Made by a program: the position numbers and the translations under genes. Of a stretch of DNA of 64,000 bases, positions 35,596 to 44,304 are shown piece by piece (the stretch's first letter is position 1; each line of letters opens with the position of its first letter). Source of the DNA: Plasmopara viticola (Eukaryota; Oomycota; Peronosporomycetes; Peronosporales; Peronosporaceae); NCBI GenBank assembly GCA_001695595.3, contig MBPM02000083.1, positions 62,001-126,000 of the forward strand. Direction: 5' to 3'. The notes beneath the pieces are model-generated. The model was not told where the DNA came from. It ran no database searches and worked only from the letters and a program-made list of their open reading frames with translations.

Positions 35596-36435
35596 ATGAA
35601 AAGTGCTGCCGCTTTCGCTACCTTTCTCACACTGAGTGTATTCGTTGCCACAACGGAAGTTCAAGGTACACCAGGCCTTCGTGGTCTACGATCACTCGCT
35701 GATAACCAATCAACTGAGAGTAGTGAGGGCAGAAAGAATCACTACAACCACCACCGACACGTCAAGAAAGTCATCAAGAAAGTCAAGAAAATCGCCATTC
35801 CTGTTCCCGTGGCGGTGCCGCAGTATATTCCAGTCCCAATCAGCGGTCCGTCTTCGGTGATTGCTAGCTCCAACACTGCTGTTGTGGGTTCGTCCAATAA
35901 TGTTGTCGCAGCCTCTGGTGCTGGAGCAGTTGGATCGGGTGTTTTAGGGCCCGGTGGTGTGACTCCCGCCCCGACGACAATGACCGGACGACCAGTGGCA
36001 ACCCCTGCGCCTACTACATCGGTACCGTCAAGCCTTGTAAATACAGACACATCTGATAATCAATTACCACCAACACCAGTAGCTGCTTCCCAAGGTGGTG
36101 GGATAGGAAGCAATTTGGCTGGTGGAACTGGCAATAGTGTATCAATGAGTGGCTTCGGCGGTGGGAATCAAATGGGTACCTTCGGTAACAGCATGTTCGG
36201 CGGTCGTGGTGCTAATACTGGTAATGGCTTCAACGGCAACGGCAACAATGGCTTCGGCCAGCAGATGGGCATCGACACGCCGAATGGAAATATGTTTGGT
36301 GGGTTTGGCCGTCAAGGCGCAGCTGGTGGTGGAGGGCAGCGCGGTTTTGGAGGTGAAGCACCGGACGGAATCAATAGTGTAGCGAGCGGCAATGCACTTG
36401 GAGGAGGGATAACCCGCCGTCGTCGTCGACTTTGA
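35596..36435 (+). CDS. R11: secreted Pro/Gly-rich array protein, intact, last unit
   Basis: Complete 279-residue copy with KKVKK, SSN, GGTGNS and RGANTG, close to R6, plus private GRKNHYN where other copies have GRKDHYN. Repeat homology stops about 105 bp after the stop codon, at 36540, before the AATAAA block seen in other units, so its 3' end formation may differ. Confidence 0.9.
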   Translation: MKSAAAFATFLTLSVFVATTEVQGTPGLRGLRSLADNQSTESSEGRKNHYNHHRHVKKVIKKVKKIAIPVPVAVPQYIPVPISGPSSVIASSNTAVVGSSNNVVAASGAGAVGSGVLGPGGVTPAPTTMTGRPVATPAPTTSVPSSLVNTDTSDNQLPPTPVAASQGGGIGSNLAGGTGNSVSMSGFGGGNQMGTFGNSMFGGRGANTGNGFNGNGNNGFGQQMGIDTPNGNMFGGFGRQGAAGGGGQRGFGGEAPDGINSVASGNALGGGITRRRRRL

Positions 36436-36540
36436 TCGATGTAGAAGATCATTTTTAAATGTTTGTCTTTCGTAGCCTCTGTATTGCTTGTAGTTTTGTC
36501 GCTAAAATTGGTCAAATGGGAAGATAGGTCAGAAATATGT

Positions 36541-37120
36541 CAAAATACGCAGTGGGATTGGTTCAATCATGCCGTCAGAAGGATAGATCTGATTTTTGTC
36601 TTGACTATATTATAAATTCTCGATTTCGCCTGCGTGGTGAAACGATATAACTCATTTTGGTCGTGTGTGCTAAAAACTTATTAGTCTAATTAACACAGAA
36701 AGTTGTGTCGATATTTGCGGTCATTGTGAGATCTCTGGCTGAAATCTACGGCCTTGATTTGCAGATTTTGTGAACTTCGAATGGCTTAGCAGCAACCGCG
36801 CTAAAACAATAAGATGTACCGAGCCAGTATAATTGCGCTGTGTGTATCGAACGTCTGATCAATACATCATTTGATTCAGTGCGATCTTGCCATCTATCCG
36901 AAATGAACACTAGATGGCGGCCTGCATAAAGAAAAGGCTTCGATATATCGATTCACATCGCTGACAATTTCTTTAATTTATGCTCTCATCGCGTCAATTT
37001 TGCTGCGAAAACTATACGAGTCAAATGCAAAGCATGTTGCGAAGGGCAGTGCGCTTGAGAGAGGGTCCAACCGGTGCTGTCGTCGACTTTGATCGATGTG
37101 GAGGTTCCAATTTGTTTTGC
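36541..37120. repeat. Old, rearranged relics of array units beyond R11
   Basis: Bases 36546-37035 resemble the array spacer in the opposite (minus) orientation, heavily diverged: the block reading ggttcaatcatgccgtca, then tctggctgaaatctacggcc, then cagcaaccgcgc. At about 37045-37115 the sequence switches to the plus orientation and resembles the 3' end of an array gene (gtcgtcgactttgatcgatgt). Two inversion breakpoints are therefore implied, near 36541 and 37040. Confidence 0.6.
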
Positions 37121-37334
37121 TTTCTATCTGTCGTCTGCAAACATTCTGCCGCAACGTCTAAATGTTCGGTACTAGATGGAGTATTTAAGGTACGCTCTCA
37201 GATGGTAATGTATTGGAACGACAATGGCACCTTTTCTTTTGCTTGCAATTCTCATCATTTGATGTACGAGTGCATAGCAGCAGTACAAAAGCTCAAGGCA
37301 CAAATTTATTTAAACATTATTGTCGTTATCAGGG

Positions 37335-37655
37335 AGACGGTTGGGGTGACGCCCTCCTTCCAAGCGCGGGGGCTAAATGCTCGCGCGCTTCGGGCAAGTG
37401 CTCTCGGGCATCTGCAGGTCTCTAACGAGTCTCGCCCTCGACGCGACGGTCTCCAGCACCAGGGCGCCACCTGGGCTCTTACCAAGTCAGAGCTAAACAA
37501 AATAATGAAGACCCTCACGACCTCGGTGCTGGCTGCACTGCCCGCCGAACGAGACTCGACGTATGCGAACACCACTCTATGCCGTAGGCTAGCCAGACTG
37601 AGCCTAGCACGTGCATAACTTGGCAACGCGATAACGTAATACAATACAATACAAT
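37335..37655 (+). mobile_element. SINE-like retroposon with (TACAA)n tail, copy S1
   Basis: About 320 bp, GC-rich, starting ggttggggtgacgcc and ending ataacgtaatacaatacaat. The same element with the same 5' end occurs at 45991-46317, 48278-48602 and from 63836 to the window end. Shared length and the short repeat tail suggest a SINE or a LINE-derived non-autonomous element. I see no convincing Pol III box B and, for this copy, no clear target-site duplication. It sits between the array end and the RxLR gene. Confidence 0.75.
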
Positions 37656-38033
37656 CACTCATGCCGAACAATTGATTGTTGCGATTTTAATGATACTGAA
37701 GATTCGTTCGTACATACGGGCAACATCCGAGTCCAAGTTTTTTTCCTTCGCAAAACTTATAGTAGCTATGGCGCATCTACACCGCCCTTTCTACATTTAA
37801 AAGGAGTCGTTTTGAGGTCACCTGCGCATTTGGGTCCGCGGACTTCCTTTGAGACGAAGCTAAACAAAGATTCGGGAGACTAGATACTTTTATACGGTTG
37901 CTTCATATATGCAGTTTAGATCGTTTACTGTACAAATAGCGGCATCCATAATTCGCTCACAAGCAAAGATCATTGAGCAATTTGCTATAAAGATCACAAG
38001 TTTTCCCTGCTGCGCTTAATAAACTCGACCGAA

Positions 38034-38384
38034 ATGCGTCTCATCTATATCTTTATGGTGTCTATTGTCACCACTCTTCACGCCAGCAGCTCTGCGATTC
38101 TCGATCCGAATGATGTCAAGTTTACGACTAAGAACGTCGAGTCGCCTGACAGTAGCGATGCCGCTTACGTCGCTGGAAGAATTCTGCGTGGAACTGACGG
38201 GAATGTAAACCGTGAACAAGAACGAAAGATTTTACTCAAACGTAAACACAAGCGCCATTATTATAAACCCTCACATGCCCATGACTCGGCGGGAAGCGAG
38301 GCCTTCCACAGCGCAAAGAAGGCGTTGAAATCGAGCATACGCGCTACGAAAGCTCGGCTTGTACCACCTTACCAACGCAGGTGA
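38034..38384 (+). CDS. RxLR-type secreted effector candidate
   Basis: 116 residues. Residues 1-20 form a signal peptide (MRLIYIFMVSIVTTLHASSS). RILR lies at 49-52 and EQER at 61-64, the spacing and position expected of the oomycete RxLR and EER-like motifs, which are associated with delivery of effectors into host cells. The remainder is short, Lys/Arg/His-rich (KRKHKRHYYK) and without cysteines or a recognisable WY fold. The ATG at 38034 is the only sensible start. An inverted homologue occupies 1-105. The role in the host cannot be inferred. Confidence 0.8.
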   Translation: MRLIYIFMVSIVTTLHASSSAILDPNDVKFTTKNVESPDSSDAAYVAGRILRGTDGNVNREQERKILLKRKHKRHYYKPSHAHDSAGSEAFHSAKKALKSSIRATKARLVPPYQRR

Positions 38385-39593
38385 TACCTTACTCAATCCA
38401 TTCATCGCGGTTCATCCGCGCTGCGCGCTTCACTCTTCCGCAGCAGCATCTATACATCATTCTAGGGTCTGTTTCATCCTCTAAGTAAAAATATTAAGTC
38501 AGTTTTGTATTCCTCTTGCGTTTACCCTTTACTACTCATATACTAAGTACTCACCAATTTCGCTTGAATATCGAATATGATACGTTTATAAGTGACAGCT
38601 TACCAACAAACACAAAATGTAATTAGAAACATGGACATTAAGCATTTGAAAGCGGGAATTGTTATCCATAGCCTACCCTTACCCATGCTTTCTCGGCATT
38701 GGCTGTGGCTAAAAGCAAGTCAAAGTATTGTGGACGCCTCACAAAAATGCTTGGGATTGTTTCGTACAAAAAATTAATGTGCTATGTTTCATTTAATGTC
38801 GAATAAGTAATTGATAGTAGCCTTGGCAAATTATACGTCACTGACGGCAGCGACTGCCGATGTACTCAAAATGCCATGAATTGGTGGGTGGTCAGGGTAT
38901 GACGTGGTATTCGATATGTTTTGACGGGTCGTCACGAAAATGCTGCTAATCACGTCTCCATCTTTTCGTGGTCTTATAGAGTCATCCGTAAGTGCTTTAC
39001 GTCTTTGACGTGACGTTGTAGCATGCGATTACGCCAACTGACTACTTCGAGTGCTTCTTTGCGCAACACATAAGTTACAAGGCTTTATGGTCGAAGCAGT
39101 CCAGTGATCAATTGTCTGAGGCCGATATTGCCTTAACGGGAAGATGTAGTGCACTCGTTAGCATTTTAGGTTGACCATTCCAACTGAGGGGTATGTGGAC
39201 TAAATATGACATTTTACCCATATGACGGGTGCTAAAATGTTGCATGTACTTCTTTACCACGTTCACATTTCCCTCGCCTGTCAAAGCATCGACCACATGG
39301 CTCGCTTACTAAGGCATTAGTCAATGAGAACAGCTTTATCTTCATCTTGTCGACAAAGGCTCACGTCATTGTGGACAATTAAATAGGATAGCTTTTGCAC
39401 TCCAACTGAAGAGAGGCAATTAACGGTCACTTGAATTTCTTTAAATTGTGAGCAATTTACATATTGTATGTTTACATTCCATACAAGGTGAGCAAAAACG
39501 CCTCCATTCAGATGGCACCAAATTTCACTCGCCATTTAAAAGCGATTCGTTCGCGCCGCGAATTTTTAATGGTCTAGGCTTTCGTCAGGTGCA
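38385..39593. other. Intergenic region, no confident gene
   Basis: AT-rich 3' flank of the RxLR gene, then unclear sequence. A minus-strand frame at 39108-39296 (VVKKYMQHFSTRHMGKMSYL) faintly resembles the Copia reverse transcriptase region after the catalytic Asp pair, so an old retroelement fragment is possible. Nothing else is recognised. Confidence 0.35.
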
Positions 39594-40370
39594 TTAAAGC
39601 GAGGCCAGCGTATTGTCGCAGGCCAGCTCGTCCAGTACTTGGACGAATGCGCTCTCCATGAGATCGGCGTTGGCCTTCTGCGTGACTTGAAAAGTTTCAA
39701 GTGTGAGCGGGTCGCCAATACCATTGGCCAAATTATCAACGATGGAGAACATGGCAAATGGCACATTAAGCTCGTTAAGCAGTTCAGCCTCGTTAGCGCC
39801 TGTCATGCCAATGAAGTCGCCAAATTGCGCGAAAAAGCGCACCTCTGACTTGGTCTCGAAGCGCGGTCCCGCTGTCTGCACGTAAACGCCGCCATTATGT
39901 GGATTGAAGCCACCGCCTTCAAGTGCCTGAACTAACGCGGATTTTAGCTTACTGTGAAGTGCAGGAACGACGTGTGCGTCGTAATCGTGGGACAAGTGCA
40001 TGATATCAAAGGGACTAAAGTAATCCTCTGGCACGACGAAGCGACCTACGCCGATTGTAGCCGTCATGGATCCAACGGAATAAATCCCAACGACTGCTTC
40101 ACAGCGAAGCGACTTTAAAGCCAGTGCAACAGCGCGATAATTAATCTTGCGCGGCTGGCGGTACTTGCCGTCCGGATCCGCGTGATGGCGCTGAACAAAC
40201 ACGAGCTGGAGCGGGGGTGATACATTGTCCTGCCGACGCGCTGTCCATGAGCCGACGTGGCAAACGACTGCGCCAAACTTTGTATCCACTACCTTCTCCG
40301 TAAGAGCCGATGAGATGGTGTGGGCGTGGAAGAGGCTTGAGCCTCCAAGTACGCCCAATACGTGCGTCAT
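39594..40370 (-). CDS. 5'-methylthioadenosine / purine nucleoside phosphorylase family
   Basis: 258 residues, usual length for the family. It opens with the phosphate-binding Gly-rich strand (LGVLGGSSLF) and has FVQRHHADP, then the family signature QTAGPRFETKSEVRFF, followed by GMTGANEAELLNEL, the segment that carries the substrate-binding Met and acidic residue in MTA phosphorylases. Known family role: phosphorolysis of methylthioadenosine (or inosine/guanosine) to base plus ribose-1-phosphate in methionine and purine salvage, in the cytosol. Substrate preference cannot be read with certainty. It is intronless, with the start at the ATG at 40370. The next gene on the same strand begins at 41829. 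Confidence 0.85.
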   Translation of the reverse strand: MTHVLGVLGGSSLFHAHTISSALTEKVVDTKFGAVVCHVGSWTARRQDNVSPPLQLVFVQRHHADPDGKYRQPRKINYRAVALALKSLRCEAVVGIYSVGSMTATIGVGRFVVPEDYFSPFDIMHLSHDYDAHVVPALHSKLKSALVQALEGGGFNPHNGGVYVQTAGPRFETKSEVRFFAQFGDFIGMTGANEAELLNELNVPFAMFSIVDNLANGIGDPLTLETFQVTQKANADLMESAFVQVLDELACDNTLASL

Positions 40371-40491
40371 CTATGGCTGTCGTCGCTGAGGCTTTTAATT
40401 TAACCTTCGCATGAATTTTAAAATTGTTACTTCAGAGCAAGACACTATAATACATTTGGCCGGCCTCACAATACAATAAAGCTTGTCTTTT

Positions 40492-41829
40492 TCAACTACT
40501 CTGCCCAAGGTCGTTCTCTTCTTCATTGTAGCTAGGTCGCCTAGGGAATCTCGACCTTGACTCGTCGTCGGGAAAGTTACGTGCCACTTGCTGATAGAGT
40601 TCACGACATTCATCGCATTTCTGCTCCAGCGCTTCCAATTTTATATTCACCTTATGTAAAATCTTGCTTCGAGATTCGGGCTCAAGTTTCGGGTCATGAG
40701 GAGACTCAAAAACACCTTCAAGCTGTTGTAGCCACTCCTCGTGTTGACTTAGCTGTAACTTAATGCGAGCTTCTAGAGCTGCGCGCTGTCGCGCCTCCTC
40801 TGCCAGCAACTCTTCAAACGACTCGCTTAAACGCGCCAATGAAGCTTCGTGTTCACTTGCTAGTGCAGCAAGTACCACATTTGACGACAAAGCTTGTCGT
40901 GTGTCCCTTCTCTCATCGACAGTAGACTTACTTGCCGCAACATCTTTAAGCACAGCATTCATTTGGGCCGTCACTTCTGCCGTAGCTTGTTCCACCTTAG
41001 CATCCACTTCATCACGAAGTGTCTGTACCAGATGCTTCACTGGACTGTGTTTGCCTGGCTTTCCCGTAGGAATACCAAGTACCTTTGCAATTTGTGCTAG
41101 CTGCGACTGAAACGCACTCTGTCTGCCTTCTAGAGTCGAGATTCTATCACTCAGCACCGTGGCTGTCGTCTGGTCCACAGGTGCTGGTGGTGGTGGCACA
41201 TTTTTAAACTGTTTCGGCACAAACGGCGGTGCGTTGGCGCTCCAATTCCCAGTGCTCGGCACCCTGCTGACTTCAATCGCCGTGGGAATCGAGTGTTTGG
41301 ACATTTCTAATACCTGGGTTTGTAATGTCAGTACCTGCATTGCCATTTGCTGCATCTGTTCCCTCATTGCATCGCAATTGCACCTACACATTGCTTGAGT
41401 ATCAGGTGCTGGCCCATCTCCGAGATGGCGCTGTACTGTGTCCAGCACAAGGTGTTCCAATGCCTGGGCAAGTTCAGAGCTTTTTCGCACAACTTGAGCC
41501 GCGGCGCGATTTGGAGAAGGCCCTGGTAACCCCGGTGCACCGCGCATGGCGGCATGCAATTCACTAGGAGGCTGTGAGCTAGGCACGTGCATTTCGGCCG
41601 TTATCGCTGCGGGACGGAACGCCGGTTGGAGATAGGACAAGTACGATGGCAAGGCTTCTTCCTCTCGTTCCTCTTCTGCGGGTTCCATGCGATTCCAAAT
41701 TGCGCGTGAGCCTGAAGCACCGATTGCGCCGTGCATTGAAGAAGGCGTCGAGCTGGTAAAGCCCCACACGCCATCACGCACGGTGGCTTCATCGTCGCCT
41801 CCCGAGAGATCGCGACTGTTAAGCCACAT
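40492..41829 (-). CDS. Coiled-coil protein of unknown function
   Basis: 445 residues from the ATG at 41829 (a GTG 12 codons upstream also keeps the frame open). The N-terminal 150 residues are Pro/Ser/Ala-rich and low in predicted structure. A Cys cluster (MCRCNCD) is followed by Met/Gln-rich heptads (MREQMQQMAMQVLTLQTQVLE), and further long helices fill residues about 240-430 (EHEASLARLSESFEELLAEE and following). I do not recognise the family. Cytosolic by absence of a signal peptide or membrane segment. The stop lies about 120 bp from the start of the phosphorylase gene, on the same strand. Confidence 0.7.
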   Translation of the reverse strand: MWLNSRDLSGGDDEATVRDGVWGFTSSTPSSMHGAIGASGSRAIWNRMEPAEEEREEEALPSYLSYLQPAFRPAAITAEMHVPSSQPPSELHAAMRGAPGLPGPSPNRAAAQVVRKSSELAQALEHLVLDTVQRHLGDGPAPDTQAMCRCNCDAMREQMQQMAMQVLTLQTQVLEMSKHSIPTAIEVSRVPSTGNWSANAPPFVPKQFKNVPPPPAPVDQTTATVLSDRISTLEGRQSAFQSQLAQIAKVLGIPTGKPGKHSPVKHLVQTLRDEVDAKVEQATAEVTAQMNAVLKDVAASKSTVDERRDTRQALSSNVVLAALASEHEASLARLSESFEELLAEEARQRAALEARIKLQLSQHEEWLQQLEGVFESPHDPKLEPESRSKILHKVNIKLEALEQKCDECRELYQQVARNFPDDESRSRFPRRPSYNEEENDLGQSS

Positions 41830-42030
41830 GAAGGAAGGTTTGACTGGACAATACGATAGTGTCACGTGAATATCAAAGACTACTGGCTCCGCGACAGAAT
41901 AGCTTGAATTTAGTATTGCAAATAATTAACCCAAGAAATGTCCCGGTGGTGAGGTAAAAGGGCTTTACTACCTCGTCACACGGCACGTGAAGTAACAAAT
42001 AAATCGTCTTAATTATTGTAATCTAAAACG

Positions 42031-44304
42031 TCAATCGACTTGAGCTTGGAGCTGTCTTGCTTTTAATTGAATCAGTTTCGACGCTGTATTTGTCAGTCGC
42101 TTCATCGTAGTGTATTGTGCGCGTGTCAGTTCCGCACGAGCGGTGGAGTCAATACAGCACAGAGTGCCAACAGAAATCTCCGTTTCGTTTCCTCGATCGT
42201 CCAGCATGCACATTGTCACGGGGAAGCCAACGTAAAAACGGATCGAGAGGGCCTTCACCGCCTCCATTTCGTGAAAGCGAACGTCAGCCTCCAAGTGGGT
42301 CACTACGAACGGCTTGGTCGTCATAATTGTGTGTTGGCAAACCGTTTGTTCTCGAGGCACGACAGCGTGTTGAAACTGAGCATGGGTGGCAGCCAAAATG
42401 TGGTTATGCTCGACACCCATGACGGTCACAAACGCGTCAGAACAGCCGGAAGCACGCACTGCCAATTGACAGAGCAAATTCAGGTCACGCACGTCGCAGA
42501 CCTTGTCGATGGAGTTGGCACTCGAGTCAAGAGGTGCTAATTGCTGGGCAAGGAGCAAAAGACCTTTGTCGTCGGCAAGCTGAAGACGGGCATTGTCATG
42601 GCTTGGGATCACAGCAGACGGCACCATAGTCGTTGGGTCAACTGGCAACTCAATGAGGTACTCACGACGCTCTGCGTTGGCCAGTACACAAGATGACAGG
42701 TCAGGCAACTGCTCCTTGTCGTTCAAAAACCTGTCCAACTCTTCCACAGTCACGTGTTCAAAGTCGTCGTAGTCACTGCCATCTCCGTCATCGTCACTGG
42801 TACGTTCTTCGCTCTGTTGAAGCAGCATTCGAATCACGGACAAGACAGCAGCACGGTCAGCACAGCCAGCCGATTCATTCATCAACGATGCTTGTAAAAA
42901 ATCTATCAGTAATGAAGCTGCAGAATTGTCCAATGGATCGTTAACCACTTTGACGGGGCCGCACTGGTTCCGACCCTGATCGGGACTACAGACTTCGGAA
43001 TACTCGCACGATTGCACGTTCGCATGGCATCGCGTGCATACAACAATGGCCGCGACACGACCCACCGTGCTTTCCATGTACTCTGCACTCCAACAGTCGA
43101 TGCACACGAGGTAGCCACATAGATAACACCGTCTCGTGTCCATTTTAAACGATCGGAGGCTGCGTTTTGCAATCACCGAAGCAGCCATGAAAATGGACAG
43201 CTTGACTGGCGCGAGACTGTGTGTGCAGCACGGACAGCGCGAGTTTGTCGTCTGCACCGTTTCAAAGTCCACTGGCATTTGAAGACCAAAGCGTCTGCGT
43301 CGAATGAGCTCGGGCAGGTTGGTAAGACCATGCGCTAGCGACAACAAACGACGTTGCTGAGCTTTACTTCTCGTCATATTGTCGGAGCGACGGCTGGACG
43401 CACTCGAGTTTGACACATCACTCATTCCAGAACTTCGTCGTCGTAAAGTGTTGCAATCTGACATGGTCGTATCACTCCTCGTTGCCTCTGTCATAAAATC
43501 TTCAAACCAAGCATTGTACACGACTCGGAGACCTTGACGTTCCGGAAGCTGTTCGACCACATACGATGCGTTAAGACCGTGCAGCTGGTCAACACGGGCA
43601 TGGCGTCCTACCACTCGTCCTGGCGTTGACTCCATGGGCGAAAGTGCACGCTGGGAGATCGTAAAACCGTCTCGTGTTTGCTTTCGCTGAAAGAAGTCGG
43701 TAAAGCACCATTGTTCGTTCCGTGAAAACAGCGTGGAGCGTACAAAACTACTCGTTTTAATATTCAATTGCTCGCTCGTATCTGCATTTTCATTTTCATC
43801 GTTTTGCTGCTCATTGGAGCACGGGACGTCTCGTTCAATAGAACCAAAAATAAAAGACTTTGCGTATAGCCCCTGCATGGAGCACACTAGGTCGCCATCT
43901 GAGCTACTCCAAAGAATGCTCTCCACCTCTTCTATGCTAGCATCGAGGCGTCCAGCACACAGGACTTCACGACCAGGGATGCGACTACCGGTAGCTTTCG
44001 CGGACGACGGACGCTTAAACACGACAAAGTGGTCTGTCGCTTCGATGCGTCTCCACGGTCCGCCCAGCCTTGGGCCTGCCGCAAGAGCGTCAAAATCGAC
44101 GGTCAAATGAAACGCGCGAGCACGATCCAAGAGCTCAGAATCCGATTGAGGAGTTATAACGGCTTCGGCCGCACTATGCAGTGATGAGGCTGGATCAAAC
44201 ATCCTTCTGCTAGACCATTTCGAAAATTTTGACTCGCTCCAGCCACGTTGCCGACGTTTAGTATCAGCATCCTCGCACGCATTTCGTACTTTGGTTACTG
44301 CCAT
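42031..44304 (-). CDS. START-like / zinc-binding / GAF domain protein (paralogue 1)
   Basis: 757 residues, intronless, with an ATG start at 44304. The N-terminal part (about 60-280) has the START/SRPBCC pattern of oomycete lipid-binding proteins (LYAKSFIFGSIERDV, NEQWCFTDFFQRK, VDQLHGLNASYVVEQLP). A FYVE-like zinc segment (about 360-450) carries CPCC, CYLCGYLVCIDCW and CTRC, but lacks the RKHHCR-type basic motif of true FYVE domains. An acidic linker (EERTSDDDGDGSDYDD) precedes a C-terminal GAF domain (about 600-745: FVTVMGVEHNHILAATH, VPREQTVCQHTI, RFYVGFPVT, VGTLCCID). Likely an intracellular membrane or lipid sensor; the ligand is unknown. Paralogue at 53837-56191. Confidence 0.85.
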   Translation of the reverse strand: MAVTKVRNACEDADTKRRQRGWSESKFSKWSSRRMFDPASSLHSAAEAVITPQSDSELLDRARAFHLTVDFDALAAGPRLGGPWRRIEATDHFVVFKRPSSAKATGSRIPGREVLCAGRLDASIEEVESILWSSSDGDLVCSMQGLYAKSFIFGSIERDVPCSNEQQNDENENADTSEQLNIKTSSFVRSTLFSRNEQWCFTDFFQRKQTRDGFTISQRALSPMESTPGRVVGRHARVDQLHGLNASYVVEQLPERQGLRVVYNAWFEDFMTEATRSDTTMSDCNTLRRRSSGMSDVSNSSASSRRSDNMTRSKAQQRRLLSLAHGLTNLPELIRRRRFGLQMPVDFETVQTTNSRCPCCTHSLAPVKLSIFMAASVIAKRSLRSFKMDTRRCYLCGYLVCIDCWSAEYMESTVGRVAAIVVCTRCHANVQSCEYSEVCSPDQGRNQCGPVKVVNDPLDNSAASLLIDFLQASLMNESAGCADRAAVLSVIRMLLQQSEERTSDDDGDGSDYDDFEHVTVEELDRFLNDKEQLPDLSSCVLANAERREYLIELPVDPTTMVPSAVIPSHDNARLQLADDKGLLLLAQQLAPLDSSANSIDKVCDVRDLNLLCQLAVRASGCSDAFVTVMGVEHNHILAATHAQFQHAVVPREQTVCQHTIMTTKPFVVTHLEADVRFHEMEAVKALSIRFYVGFPVTMCMLDDRGNETEISVGTLCCIDSTARAELTRAQYTTMKRLTNTASKLIQLKARQLQAQVD

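Larger units (their letters stand above)
11638..36540 (+). repeat. Right arm of effector-like array: eleven plus-strand tandem units (R1-R11)
   Basis: Eleven units (one split by the Copia element) with ATGs at 16960, 18837, 20703, 22571, 24428, 26273, 28131, 30001, 31875, 33742 and 35596; spacing 1845-1877 bp. Each spacer of about 1 kb has a 3' region with AATAAA about 125 bp after the stop, a T run, AT-rich middle blocks and a conserved promoter segment. There are two spacer classes that largely alternate (see findings). No further genes were seen in the spacers. The array stops at about 36540, inside the 3' flank of R11. Confidence 0.94.

Noticed and set aside
1229..36050. Antisense ORFs of about 102 codons in most array copies, plus 74- and 77-codon ORFs in another frame
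   Set aside because: They recur because the genes are repeated and low in stop codons (Gly/Pro/Thr codons). Each overlaps the real gene completely, has no domain and disappears where the real gene is not aligned.
877..36540. CRISPR-like or satellite interpretation of the 1.86-kb repeats
   Set aside because: Repeat units are long and each contains a gene with its own signals; this is a tandem gene array in a eukaryote.
37306..37671. Protein-coding ORFs across the element at 37335-37655 and its copies
   Set aside because: They coincide with a GC-rich dispersed retroposon and differ between copies by frame breaks.
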